Positions 54,146 to 62,709 of a DNA stretch of 64,000 bases are shown here, piece after piece; the stretch's first letter is position 1; the number at the start of each line of letters is the position of its first letter. The stretch lies in contig NZ_BDAZ01000017.1 in assembly GCF_001612725.1 (NCBI RefSeq), positions 300,754 through 364,753 of the forward strand, in the 5' to 3' direction. The notes beneath the pieces were generated by a model. It had not been told where the DNA came from and searched no databases. It saw only the letters and a list, made by a program, of their open reading frames with translations. The stretch is from Nocardia anaemiae NBRC 100462. Its GTDB lineage: Bacteria > Actinomycetota > Actinomycetes > Mycobacteriales > Mycobacteriaceae. Both the position numbers and the translations under genes were made by a program.

Positions 54146-55777
54146 TCAGTGTGAGGCGTAGTTGTTGCCTTGGGGGGTGGGGGTGTCGACGAGGCGCTCG
54201 GGGGCTTCGGGGCCGCCGTAGGTGTAGTCAGGTGGGGATTCCGGGACGGCTTCCACTTTCGATTTCGCAGGTCGTCGGTGTAGTGGTTCCGGGACGAGTG
54301 TCCAGATGGCGGCTGCGACGGCGAGTAGTGCGCCGGTCAGGGCGAGGGCCAGGCCGTAGGAGAAGTTTTGGGCGACGGCGCCTACCGCGACGGGGCCGAT
54401 GACGGTGCCGAGGTCGGCGGCCATTTGGAACCCGGCGAGGACCGGGCCGCCGCGGGCCTTCGGTCCGATGACGTCCGCGACCGCCGCCTGTTGGGCGGGG
54501 GTGAACATGCCCGAGCCCAGCCCGGCCACGAATGAGGTCGCCAGCAGCCAGGGCAGGTTCGATGCGAGACCGAGTCCGGCGGTACCGGCCGCGCAGATCA
54601 GGGATCCGATGATCAGGAAGGGCTTGCGCCCGAAACGGTCGGAGAGCCTGCCGGATGCGAAGAGTACCGCAACATTGCCCGCGGCGAACACCGTCAGGGT
54701 GACACCGGCCATGCCAGGTTTCTGATGTAGCACTTCGACAACCAACAGGGGCACCAGCGCCATCCGCACACCGAAAACCGCGGCGCCATTGGCGAAATTG
54801 GACAGCAGTACCGCCCGATACTCCGACCGCGCCAATCCCTCCCGGAACGACATCAACCGCAGCCCACCGACCGGTTCCGGTGCGGCCAACGTCGAATGCC
54901 GCAGATTCACATAGACCACCGCGGTAGCGAGCAGCAGCGCCGCCGCGTAGATCAGGAACGGCGCCCGCAACCCGAGCCCGGCGAGCGCACCGCCGACCAG
55001 CGGTCCGCTCACCGACCCGATCAGAAAACTCGTCGACCACAGCCCGGACACCCGCCCGCGCTGCGCGGGCGGCGACATCCGGATCACCAGCGCCAGCGAC
55101 GACACCGTGAACATGGTCGACCCGACCCCACCCGCCGACCGCAAAACCAGCAGCTGCCAATAACTCTGGGCAAAGGCACTGGCCCCGGTCGACACCGCGA
55201 CAATCAACAAACCCCCGAGATACACCGACCGTTCCCCGAGCCGCTGCACCAATCGCCCGCTGACCGGCGCGAACAGCAGCCGCATCAACGCAAACGCACT
55301 GACAATCGCCGAAGCCGCGGCAACCCCGACCCCGAACCCCCGAGCAAACTGCGGCAAAACCGGCGCCACCAGACCGAACCCGACGGCGATAACAAACGAA
55401 GCCCCGACCAACACCCAGATCTCAACCGGCAACGCCCTGGACACCACCCCACTCGCCCCAGCCCCGCCCTGCCTCGCCGGTTTCAACTCCTGCGCCGATC
55501 CCGCAGGCACTGCGGCCCCCGAAACACCTGCTGCCGCGGCCGAAGCCCCGGAACCCACCGATCCCGCCCCACCCGAAGCCGCCACCCCCGAAATACCTGC
55601 TGACTCGGCCGAGGCTCCCGAACCTAGCGCCCCCGCCCCACCCGAAACCGCTGCCATCCCCGACGTCTTCGCCAATCCCACTGGTACTCCAGAGTCTGCC
55701 CCGCGCGCTGGCCCCGACGCCGCCGAAGCTCCCGAACCCAGCGACCCCGACAACCCCGCAGTCGATCTATCACTCAC
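54146..55777 (-). CDS. MFS exporter with a Gly/Ala/Ser repeat N-terminus
   Basis: A 543-residue protein. Residues about 115-520 are a 12-segment drug exporter (IAVGFGLVAPVLPQFARGFG, LFAPVSGRLVQRLGERSVYL, ASGRLSDRFGRKPFLIIG). The first 115 residues are low complexity and contain two 23-residue repeats (46-68 and 69-91) of the form GGAGxxGSGASAxxAGxSGxAxx, with a partial third copy at 10-30. The N-terminal start codon GTG 55777 overlaps the stop of the phosphoglucomutase gene. A later start just before VEIWVLVGAS is possible, but the repeat frame is open throughout. Substrate unknown. Confidence 0.85.
   Translation of the reverse strand: MSDRSTAGLSGSLGSGASAASGPARGADSGVPVGLAKTSGMAAVSGGAGALGSGASAESAGISGVAASGGAGSVGSGASAAAAGVSGAAVPAGSAQELKPARQGGAGASGVVSRALPVEIWVLVGASFVIAVGFGLVAPVLPQFARGFGVGVAAASAIVSAFALMRLLFAPVSGRLVQRLGERSVYLGGLLIVAVSTGASAFAQSYWQLLVLRSAGGVGSTMFTVSSLALVIRMSPPAQRGRVSGLWSTSFLIGSVSGPLVGGALAGLGLRAPFLIYAAALLLATAVVYVNLRHSTLAAPEPVGGLRLMSFREGLARSEYRAVLLSNFANGAAVFGVRMALVPLLVVEVLHQKPGMAGVTLTVFAAGNVAVLFASGRLSDRFGRKPFLIIGSLICAAGTAGLGLASNLPWLLATSFVAGLGSGMFTPAQQAAVADVIGPKARGGPVLAGFQMAADLGTVIGPVAVGAVAQNFSYGLALALTGALLAVAAAIWTLVPEPLHRRPAKSKVEAVPESPPDYTYGGPEAPERLVDTPTPQGNNYASH
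55505..55642. repeat. 69-bp tandem duplication inside the MFS gene
   Basis: Two in-frame 69-bp units (55574-55642 and 55505-55573) encode the 23-residue repeats at residues 46-91. Many differences are in third positions, so the duplication is old or under selection for protein sequence. Confidence 0.7.
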
Positions 55778-57410
55778 CGGACAGCGCCTGCCCCACCACT
55801 TCTTCCGCGGCCGCTTGGACCTGGGTCAGGTGTTCGGGGCCCTGGAAGGACTCCGCGTAGATCTTGTACTTGTCTTCGGTGCCGGAGGGGCGGGCGGCGA
55901 ACCAGGCGTTTTCGGTGGTGACCTTCAGGCCGCCGAGTGGGGCGCCGTTGCCGCGGGCGCGGGTGAGGACCGCGGTGATCGGCTCACCGGCGATCTCCTT
56001 TGTGGTGATCATGTCCGGTGTCAACTTCCCGAGCAGTGCTTTCTGTTCCGGGGTCGCGGCGGCGTCGATGCGGGCATAGGCCGGACTGCCGTAGCGCTTC
56101 TCGAGTTCGACATAGCGCGCGGACGGACTCTGGCCGGTGACCGCGGCGATCTCGGTGGCCAGCAGGGCGAGCAGGATGCCGTCCTTATCGGTGGTCCACA
56201 CGGTGCCGTCCATCCGCAGGAACGATGCGCCCGCGCTTTCCTCACCGCCGAAAGCCAAACTGCCACTGAACAATCCGGGCACGAAGAATTTGAAGCCGAC
56301 CGGCACCTCGTACACATCGCGCCCGAGCACGCTGACCACCCGGTCGATCATCGACGAGCTCACCGCCGTCTTGCCGATCTTGGTGAGCGCATCCCAACCC
56401 ATCCGATTCGCGACCAGATATTCGATGGCGACCGCGAGGAAGTGGTTCGGATTCATCAGTCCGCCATCGGGTGTGACGATCCCGTGCCGGTCCGCGTCGG
56501 CATCGTTGCCGGTGGAGATGTCGTAGTCGTCCTTGATCGCGATCAGCGAGGCCATCGCATAGCGCGAGGACGGATCCATCCGGATCTTGCCGTCGGAATC
56601 CAGCGTCATGAACCGCCAGGTCGGATCGACGAACGGGTTGACGACCTCGAGTTCGAGGTCGTAGCGCTGCCCGATCTCCTCCCAGTAGTCGACACTGGCC
56701 CCGCCCATCGGATCGGCGCCCAGCCGGATCCCGGCACCGCGAATGGCGTCCAGGTTCAACACATTCGGCAGATCCGCGATGTAGTGGTCGAGGTAGTCGT
56801 AGCGCTCGACGCAATTCTCCAGCGCATGCCGCAGTGTGGTCCGCCGCACCCCGGACAATCCGCTGCGCAACAGCTCGTTGGCGCGGTCGGCGATGGCGTC
56901 GGTGGCCTTGGTATCGGCCGGACCGCCGTGCGGTGGGTTGTATTTGAAGCCGCCGTCGCGCGGCGGGTTGTGCGACGGCGTGACGACGATGCCATCGGCC
57001 TGATGCTTGGCCCCACCGCGGTTGTGCCGCAACACCGCATGACTCAGCGCGGGCGTCGGGGTGTAGCGATCGCGGGCGTCGATCATCGTGGTCACATCAT
57101 TGGCGGCCAGCACCTCGAGCGCGGTGGTCCACGCGGGTTCGGACAAGGCGTGGGTATCGCGGGCCAGATAGACCGGACCGGTAATCCCGCGCGTGGCACG
57201 GTATTCCACGATCGACTGGGTGATGGCCAGGATATGCGCCTCGTTGAACGCAGTGTCCAGACTGGAGCCCCGATGCCCCGAGGTGCCGAAGGCCACCTGC
57301 TGTGCGGGCTCGGCCGGATCCGGGATGCGGCTGTAGTAGGCCGTCACCAGACGCGCGATGTCCTCCAGGTCGGTGGGGCGCGCGGGTCGCCCGGCTCGAT
57401 CATGGGCCAT
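55770..57410 (-). CDS. pgm: phosphoglucomutase (alpha-D-glucose-specific)
   Basis: A 546-residue alpha-phosphohexomutase that interconverts glucose-1-phosphate and glucose-6-phosphate. Motifs in order: FGTSGHRGSS, the phosphoserine loop TPSHNPPRDGG (Ser146), the metal loop DADADRHG, the sugar loop FGGEESAGASF and the phosphate loop RPSGTEDKYKIY. The length fits bacterial PGM. ATG 57410 follows GGAAGGGAG. The MFS gene downstream overlaps by 8 bp, but functional linkage is doubtful. Confidence 0.95.
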   Translation of the reverse strand: MAHDRAGRPARPTDLEDIARLVTAYYSRIPDPAEPAQQVAFGTSGHRGSSLDTAFNEAHILAITQSIVEYRATRGITGPVYLARDTHALSEPAWTTALEVLAANDVTTMIDARDRYTPTPALSHAVLRHNRGGAKHQADGIVVTPSHNPPRDGGFKYNPPHGGPADTKATDAIADRANELLRSGLSGVRRTTLRHALENCVERYDYLDHYIADLPNVLNLDAIRGAGIRLGADPMGGASVDYWEEIGQRYDLELEVVNPFVDPTWRFMTLDSDGKIRMDPSSRYAMASLIAIKDDYDISTGNDADADRHGIVTPDGGLMNPNHFLAVAIEYLVANRMGWDALTKIGKTAVSSSMIDRVVSVLGRDVYEVPVGFKFFVPGLFSGSLAFGGEESAGASFLRMDGTVWTTDKDGILLALLATEIAAVTGQSPSARYVELEKRYGSPAYARIDAAATPEQKALLGKLTPDMITTKEIAGEPITAVLTRARGNGAPLGGLKVTTENAWFAARPSGTEDKYKIYAESFQGPEHLTQVQAAAEEVVGQALSGE

Positions 57411-57457
57411 GCTCGGGTCTCCCTTCCGTGTCGGCTGCGCCCGGCTCGTCATCAAAA

Positions 57458-57820
57458 TCATGTCCACAACCACTGGGTCGTGGCCGCGGCGAGGTACACC
57501 GCGGTCAAGCTGGTCACGACGCTGAGCACCACATTGCCCACCGCATAGGCGTAGGCGCCTTCGGCCGCGAGCCTGATCGTCTCGTAGCCGAAGGTGCTGA
57601 ATGTGGTCAGCGCACCGCAGAAACCTGTTCCCGCGGCAGCCAACAGCCAACTGTTCGCGTCGGCGCCGATCAATCCACCGAGCAACGCCGAACCGACAAT
57701 GTTAACGGTCAATGTGCCCAGCGGCAGCAGAGATTCGAATCGCGCGGCCATCGCGCGGTCGATCAGATATCGCGTCGGCGCACCGAGCATGCCACCGACC
57801 AGGACGAGCACCACCATCAT
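57458..57820 (-). CDS. crcB: fluoride channel FluC/CrcB, second copy
   Basis: A 120-residue, four-helix dual-topology fluoride channel subunit. It opens MMVVLVLVGGMLGAPTRYLI, has LGTLTVNIVGSALLGGLIG (polar Asn track) and the signature GTGFCGALTTFSTFGYET (Na+-site GGxTTFSTF pattern, here GALTTFSTF). The ATG overlaps the DUF190 stop (ATGATG). With the other FluC it may form a heterodimer, as in actinobacterial pairs. Confidence 0.93.
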   Translation of the reverse strand: MMVVLVLVGGMLGAPTRYLIDRAMAARFESLLPLGTLTVNIVGSALLGGLIGADANSWLLAAAGTGFCGALTTFSTFGYETIRLAAEGAYAYAVGNVVLSVVTSLTAVYLAAATTQWLWT

Positions 57821-58191
57821 CGGGCGACCCCCGGACTCGGCTGCCAGATCTCGACCTCGGACAATGCGACGTTCACCCCGACGAGCACCTCGGAATTCTG
57901 TTCGACGAAGGCGCGCAAACGCTCGGCCTCGTCGATGATCATCACCAGTACGGGTAGGTGTTCGGCCAGATCGAGGATCCGACTGGTGTGGATGCGCGAG
58001 GACGAGCCGTAACCCTCCACGCCGCGCCACACGCTGGCACCGGCCAGTCCGGTGTCGCGGGCGCGCCGCACGATCTCGTGGTACAGGGGCCCGTGCCGCC
58101 ACTTGTCGTCCTCGTCGAGCAGCACCGTCAGCCGCGCCGCCGACTGCCACTGTCCCGCCGCCGGATCACTACCCGTCGGTGCATCTTTCAT
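57817..58191 (-). CDS. DUF190 protein of the fluoride operon
   Basis: A 124-residue PII-like-fold protein. It reads ARLTVLLDEDDKWRHGPLYHEIVRRARDTG, GASVWRGVEGYGSSSRIHT and LAEHLPVLVMIIDEAERLRAFV, all DUF190 hallmarks. DUF190 genes are frequent between crcB genes; its role is unknown, perhaps sensing or gating. ATG 58191 follows AAGGGGG; the GTG at 58221 is an alternative. It starts 33 bp after the first crcB. Confidence 0.9.
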   Translation of the reverse strand: MKDAPTGSDPAAGQWQSAARLTVLLDEDDKWRHGPLYHEIVRRARDTGLAGASVWRGVEGYGSSSRIHTSRILDLAEHLPVLVMIIDEAERLRAFVEQNSEVLVGVNVALSEVEIWQPSPGVAR

Positions 58192-58224
58192 CGCCTGACC
58201 CCCTTCCGTCGCGCTCTCCACTAT

Positions 58225-58653
58225 TCAACTCGTCCGCCGTGCCGTACCAGTAGCCCACCGTGCCGAAAATATGCCGAGCACAACCGCCCCCAGGCCCGCC
58301 ACCACCGTCCCCCCGAGATAGCCGAGCGCCTCGACCGCCGCACCCGATTCGAGCAGTCTACGAACCTCGACACTGTAGGTGGAAAAAGTGGTGAAGCCGC
58401 CGAGCACGCCGATACCGAGAAATGGGCGGAGCAGTCTGTGGGCTACCCACACCTCGGTGATCAGAACCATCAGAATTCCGATCGCAAAGCATCCCACGAC
58501 ATTGATCGCGAAGGTCGCCCAGGGGACCTGATGCGGTCGCGTGGGCCAACACACGCCGATGCCGTAGCGCGCCAGCGCGCCGAGACCACCGCCGAGCGAG
58601 ATCACCACCAGCACCGACGGCTCGACGGCAGGGGTGCGGGCTCGCTGACCCAT
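58225..58653 (-). CDS. crcB: fluoride channel FluC/CrcB, first copy
   Basis: A 142-residue FluC subunit. It has VLVVISLGGGLGALARYGIG, WATFAINVVGCFAIGIL and FLGIGVLGGFTTFSTYSVE (complete GGFTTFSTY signature). The C-terminal helix (YLGGTVVAGLGAVVLGIFS) completes four spans. It exports F- by passive conduction. ATG 58653 follows GCAGGAGGT. I looked for a crcB-type fluoride riboswitch upstream and did not see one. Confidence 0.93.
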   Translation of the reverse strand: MGQRARTPAVEPSVLVVISLGGGLGALARYGIGVCWPTRPHQVPWATFAINVVGCFAIGILMVLITEVWVAHRLLRPFLGIGVLGGFTTFSTYSVEVRRLLESGAAVEALGYLGGTVVAGLGAVVLGIFSARWATGTARRTS

Positions 58654-58846
58654 GCGCTGACCTCCTGCCGAGCCGAATGTCACCGGCGCAATGCTACGGT
58701 CGGGTCGGTCGAGCCGAACATCCGGTACGACGGCAAGCACCATGAACAGCCCGTTCGTTGACATGGCGGCACCGAGAACGTACGAATGCCTGGAAGGTTT
58801 GGCCGAAGTTCCCACCTACCCCTACGGACACAGGTCGGGAGCGATG

Positions 58847-60127
58847 ATGGCGGCACGATCGGCGATACCCGAAGCGCCTCGGAATACGGCGAAAAACGGG
58901 CGCCAGCAACTGTTCGGCAGATCGATTCGCGGCAGCTGGGGACCTTCGGTCCGGAGACTCGGCATCGCGGCATTGGCGGTCGCGCTGGCCGGGCTCGGTT
59001 ACCCGGCACCCGCCGTGGCGCAGGCGCTGTATCCCGTTCCGGAGCCGGACGGATTCTATTGGGCGCCACCGGATGTCGGCAATTTCCAGCCCGGTGATGT
59101 GATCCGCAGTCGACCGGTGGCCGCGGCGGGCTTTCCCGGCGCGACGGCATGGCAGTTGCTGTACCGTTCGACCGATTCGACTGGCGATCCCATCGCGGCC
59201 ATGACCACCCTGCTGGTACCCGCGGGCGGCGGACTGAACCGGCCGCTGGTCTCGTATCAGCCGTTCGTCAACTCGCTCGGCATGCAGTGCGCGCCATCGC
59301 ACGCCATCTTCAACGGCACGATGCAGGAGGCGCCCGCGCTCAATCTGCTGCTGGCCCGCGGCTGGGCCGTCGCGATTCCCGACCATCTCGGACCGACCAG
59401 CGCCTATGGCGCGGCCCGCCTCGGCGGCCGACTGACCCTGGACGGAATACGCGCGGTAAAGCGTTTCCCGCCAGCCGATCTCGCGGGTAGTCCGATCGGG
59501 ATGGCCGGATATTCGGGCGGCGGGATGGCGACCGGATTCGCTGCGGCGATGGCACCGGAGTACGCGCCGGAGCTGCCGATCGTCGGGGTCGCGCAGGGCG
59601 GCGTTCCGGTGAATATCGGCAAGCTGGCCCGCGATGTCGGCGTGCGGCCGAGCCCGCTGTTCGGCCTGGGTTTCGCGGCCGCGGTCGGGCTGGAGCGCGA
59701 ATATCCGGCCCAGCTGCCGATGGAGCGGATCCTCAATCCCGCGGGTCGGGCACTGCGCGACCAGATCGCCAATGCCTGCGCCCCGGAAATCATTGCGGCG
59801 GGCGCGGATAAATCCTTCGACGACGTCTTCAACGGCTCGATGTTCGAGGCCGACCCGGACACCGTCCGGATCCTGCACGAGAACAGCCTGGAGACCTATC
59901 CCGGTGCGCCGCGCATTCCGGTGTACGCGTGGAACGGCGCAAACGACCCGGTGGACCCGTGGCTGGCCCGCGAGGTGATGGGCCGCTACTGCGCGGCGGG
60001 CACGCCGGTGCTGTTCGACCTGATCCCGGGAACCGACCACGGTTCGGCGATATTCGCCGGTACACCACGGGCATTCAACTATCTGTCCGACCGGTTCGCG
60101 GGACTCCCGGCCCCGAGCAACTGCTGA
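58847..60127 (+). CDS. secreted lipase, LIP (PF03583) family
   Basis: A 426-residue exported lipase or esterase. A basic N-terminus precedes the hydrophobic signal (LGIAALAVALAGLGYPAPAVAQA). The catalytic domain has FNGTMQEAPALNLLLARGWAVAIPDHLG, the nucleophile in GSPIGMAGYSGGGMATG (Ser in GYSGG), an Asp in WNGANDPVDPW and a His in PGTDHGS. The family hydrolyses triacylglycerols or esters. ATG 58847 is preferred over the adjacent 58844 for spacing to GGGAG. It ends at a large inverted repeat. Confidence 0.9.
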   Translation: MAARSAIPEAPRNTAKNGRQQLFGRSIRGSWGPSVRRLGIAALAVALAGLGYPAPAVAQALYPVPEPDGFYWAPPDVGNFQPGDVIRSRPVAAAGFPGATAWQLLYRSTDSTGDPIAAMTTLLVPAGGGLNRPLVSYQPFVNSLGMQCAPSHAIFNGTMQEAPALNLLLARGWAVAIPDHLGPTSAYGAARLGGRLTLDGIRAVKRFPPADLAGSPIGMAGYSGGGMATGFAAAMAPEYAPELPIVGVAQGGVPVNIGKLARDVGVRPSPLFGLGFAAAVGLEREYPAQLPMERILNPAGRALRDQIANACAPEIIAAGADKSFDDVFNGSMFEADPDTVRILHENSLETYPGAPRIPVYAWNGANDPVDPWLAREVMGRYCAAGTPVLFDLIPGTDHGSAIFAGTPRAFNYLSDRFAGLPAPSNC

Positions 60128-60240
60128 CACGGACACAACACCGCGCCCGCGTCGACAACAACGCGAGCGCGGTGCGTTCGGACAGACCGTGAGAGAACCC
60201 CTCACCAGACCACAACGGAGCGAGTCTTACGAGCGAGGAG

Positions 60241-60333
60241 TTCGCGGCCCGTCTCGCGTCCGAGCCGTCGAAGCGCATGCGACGAAGTCGCAAGTCTCGA
60301 CGGCTCGGACGCGAGACATCCGGGGGCCGCGAA
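60241..60333. repeat. long inverted repeat (cruciform), probable bidirectional terminator
   Basis: The outer arms TTCGCGGCCC (60241-60250) and GGGCCGCGAA (60324-60333) pair over 10 bp. The inner arms, 60252-60271 and 60297-60316, are perfectly complementary over 20 bp (TCTCGCGTCC... with ...GGACGCGAGA). Inside, TGCGAC-gaa-GTCGCA (60278-60292) makes a third small stem. It lies between the converging lipase and DHA2 genes. No U-tract is seen. The size exceeds an ordinary terminator and suggests a REP/MITE-like element. Confidence 0.8.
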
Positions 60334-60362
60334 CACGCCGCGCCGCAGGCGCGGCCGAATAC

Positions 60363-61862
60363 TCAGTGCACGATTACGGGTTCACCCTCCGACGGAGCCG
60401 GAACCGTATTCGGCATCAGGAATCCGGTGATCACCGCTCCGGCCACGAAAATCGCAGTGGCCCACCAGAAGCTGGTCGTGTAGCTCTCGATCTGGGCCTG
60501 TGCCACGGCCAGCGGACCCGGCGTATGCGATGACAGGTAGTCCGTCGCGGCCGAGGCGGCGATGGTGCTCAGCAGCGCCGTGCCGATCGAGCCGCCGACC
60601 TGCTGGCTGGTGTTGATCATCGCCGAGGCGACACCGGCATCCTCGTGGTGCACACCGGCCGTCGCGCCCTGGAACGCGGTCGACATCGCGCCACCGAGAC
60701 CGAGACCCATCAGGATCAGGGCGGGCAGGATATTGGTGACATAGCTGCTGTCCAAGCTGATCTGGGTCAGCCACGCCATGCCGAAGGCGGCGACAAGGAA
60801 GCCACCCGCGACCACCATCTTCTGGCCGACCTTCGGCAGCAGCAGCGAGGGCACCGTGGTCGAGGAGGCGACCATGCCCGCCACCATCGGCAGGAATGCC
60901 AGACCGGTCTTGATCGGCGAGTAGCCCATGCTCAGCTGCATGTAGTAGGTCAGGAACAGGAAGATCGCGAACATTCCGATGCCCATGACGAACACCGTCA
61001 GGAACGAACCGCCGCGGGTGCGGTCCAGCACGATGCGCAGCGGCAACAGCGGATTCGCGACCCGGGTCTCGAGCGCCACGAACACTGCGAGCAGTGCCGC
61101 GCCGCCGATCAGGAAACCGAGGGTGACCGGGTTACCCCAGCTGGTCGATTCGGCGTGCGAGAAACCGTAGACGATGCCGAACAGCGCGGCCGTCACCACG
61201 ACAGTGCCGGGAATATCGAGCTTCGGCCGCTCGGTCACCACATGCTTGGCCAGCAGCAGCACCGCGCCGGTCAGCGCGACCGCGGCGAAGCCGAGGTTCA
61301 CGAACATCACCCAGCGCCAGGAGGCCCATTCGGTGAGCATGCCGCCGAGCAGCAGACCGATGGCGCCACCGGCACCGGCGACCGCACCGAAGATGCCGAA
61401 CGCCTTGGCCCGCTCACTCGGTTCGGTGAAGGTCACCGTGAGCAGCGACAGGGCAGCGGGGGCGAGCAGCGCGCCGAAGACACCCTGTCCGACCCGGGCC
61501 GCGACCAGCATTTCGAAGCTGGTGGCCGCACCGCCGACCGCGGAGGCGACGGCGAATCCGATCAGGCCGATAATGAAGGTGTTACGTCGGCCGAACAGGT
61601 CACTGAGTCGGCCACCGAGCAGCAACAGGCTGCCGAAGGCCAGGGCGTAGCCGGTGACGACCCACTGCCGGTCGCCATCGCTGAAACCGAGGTCCTGTTG
61701 CGCTGCGGGCAGCGCGATATTCACGACGGTCGCGTCGAGCACAACCATGAGCTGAGCCACCCCGAGTACGGCGAGCACCCACCAGCGCAGGGCGTGCGAG
61801 CCGCGGCGGCCCGAGGCGGTTTTCTCGGGGGCGGGTGCCCCACGGTCCAACGTGGTAGTCAT
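60363..61862 (-). CDS. MFS drug exporter, DHA2 (EmrB/QacA, 14-segment)
   Basis: A 499-residue exporter. It shows VLGVAQLMVVLDATVVNIALPAAQQDLGF (DHA2 motif D1), GGRLSDLFGRRNTFIIG, GAVAGAGGAIGLLLGGMLTEWASWRW (motif C) and a central pair of extra segments. The end is NTVPAPSEGEPVIVH. ATG 61862 follows AAAGGGG. It is divergent from a TetR gene 116 bp away, the usual layout for a drug-inducible pump. Substrates unknown. Confidence 0.92.
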   Translation of the reverse strand: MTTTLDRGAPAPEKTASGRRGSHALRWWVLAVLGVAQLMVVLDATVVNIALPAAQQDLGFSDGDRQWVVTGYALAFGSLLLLGGRLSDLFGRRNTFIIGLIGFAVASAVGGAATSFEMLVAARVGQGVFGALLAPAALSLLTVTFTEPSERAKAFGIFGAVAGAGGAIGLLLGGMLTEWASWRWVMFVNLGFAAVALTGAVLLLAKHVVTERPKLDIPGTVVVTAALFGIVYGFSHAESTSWGNPVTLGFLIGGAALLAVFVALETRVANPLLPLRIVLDRTRGGSFLTVFVMGIGMFAIFLFLTYYMQLSMGYSPIKTGLAFLPMVAGMVASSTTVPSLLLPKVGQKMVVAGGFLVAAFGMAWLTQISLDSSYVTNILPALILMGLGLGGAMSTAFQGATAGVHHEDAGVASAMINTSQQVGGSIGTALLSTIAASAATDYLSSHTPGPLAVAQAQIESYTTSFWWATAIFVAGAVITGFLMPNTVPAPSEGEPVIVH

Positions 61863-61898
61863 GTGTCCCCTTTGTCTCGAGGTTTGATCCGGAGGAAC

Positions 61899-61953
61899 CT
61901 CCTCCGCTTAACCAGTAAGCTAACACAATAACGGAGACAACTCCTCCACTTAA
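61899..61953. promoter_or_regulatory. direct repeats in the DHA2/TetR divergent promoter
   Basis: CTCCTCCGCTTAA (61899-61911) and CTCCTCCACTTAA (61941-61953) are 13-mers with one mismatch, 42 bp apart (four helical turns). Between them TTAACCAGTAAGCTAA has partial dyad symmetry. They probably hold the TetR binding site and both promoters. Confidence 0.55.
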
Positions 61954-61978
61954 TCCCGCTTATTGCTAGGATGTGCCT

Positions 61979-62653
61979 GTGAATCCCGCCACTACCGTGC
62001 CTCCACCTCGGCGTCTACGCGCCGACGCTGCCCGCAATCAGCAGCGCATCGTCGAGGCAGCCCGCCAACTCTTCGCCGATCACGGCCTGGAGATCACCCT
62101 CGATGACGTGGCCGAACGCGCCGGGGTCGGCGTCGGCACCGTCTACCGGCGCTTCGCCAACAAGAAGGAACTGATCGCCGAGGTTTTCGAACAGAATGTC
62201 GGCGAATTCGCCGTCGCCGCCGAGGCCGCGGCCAAGCACCCCGACCCATGGTTGGGGCTGGTCCAGTTCTTCGAATACGCCTGCACCCATTTGGCTACCA
62301 ATCGCGGCTTCAGCGAGGTGATGCTCGAACTCGAGGAGGACCCGGACCGCTTCGCGCAATTGCGCGACCGGATCAAGCCGACCATCGCCGCGGTCATCGA
62401 TCGCGCGCGCGATGCCGGCGCACTGCAGCCCGATATCGAACCCTCGGACTTCTTCGCGCTGATCCATATGGTCGACGCGCTGGCCGAGTTCTCCAAGCCG
62501 GTTAATCCGAATACCTGGCAGCGCTATATGGCCATCGCACTCAATGGTGTACGCAGCGATGACACGCCGCGTCGACCGTTGCCGGTGCCCCCATTGACGG
62601 ACGAGGAAGTCGAACAGGCCAAGTCGTTCGTCTGCGCGGGCCGCAAGCGCTAG
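61979..62653 (+). CDS. TetR family regulator of the DHA2 exporter
   Basis: A 224-residue repressor. The helix-turn-helix reads ADAARNQQRIVEAARQLFADHG, then ITLDDVAERAGVGVGTVYRRF. The C-terminal domain contains CTHLATNRGFSEVMLELEED, typical of the SbtR-like TetR_C subgroup. GTG 61979 is chosen (AGGA upstream); GTG 61973 is possible. It is divergent from the exporter and probably represses it until a drug binds. Confidence 0.9.
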   Translation: MNPATTVPPPRRLRADAARNQQRIVEAARQLFADHGLEITLDDVAERAGVGVGTVYRRFANKKELIAEVFEQNVGEFAVAAEAAAKHPDPWLGLVQFFEYACTHLATNRGFSEVMLELEEDPDRFAQLRDRIKPTIAAVIDRARDAGALQPDIEPSDFFALIHMVDALAEFSKPVNPNTWQRYMAIALNGVRSDDTPRRPLPVPPLTDEEVEQAKSFVCAGRKR

Positions 62654-62709
62654 CGCAAAAAACCGAAGGCATCTAGCGCTGGTCCGAGCCAGCCCTTACA
62701 GTTGGACGC

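Noticed and set aside
55815..57548. A 577-codon plus-strand frame
   Set aside because: It is antisense to phosphoglucomutase with complete active-site motifs.
58654..58846. Fluoride riboswitch upstream of crcB
   Set aside because: I did not find the conserved pseudoknot core in this stretch on the minus strand.
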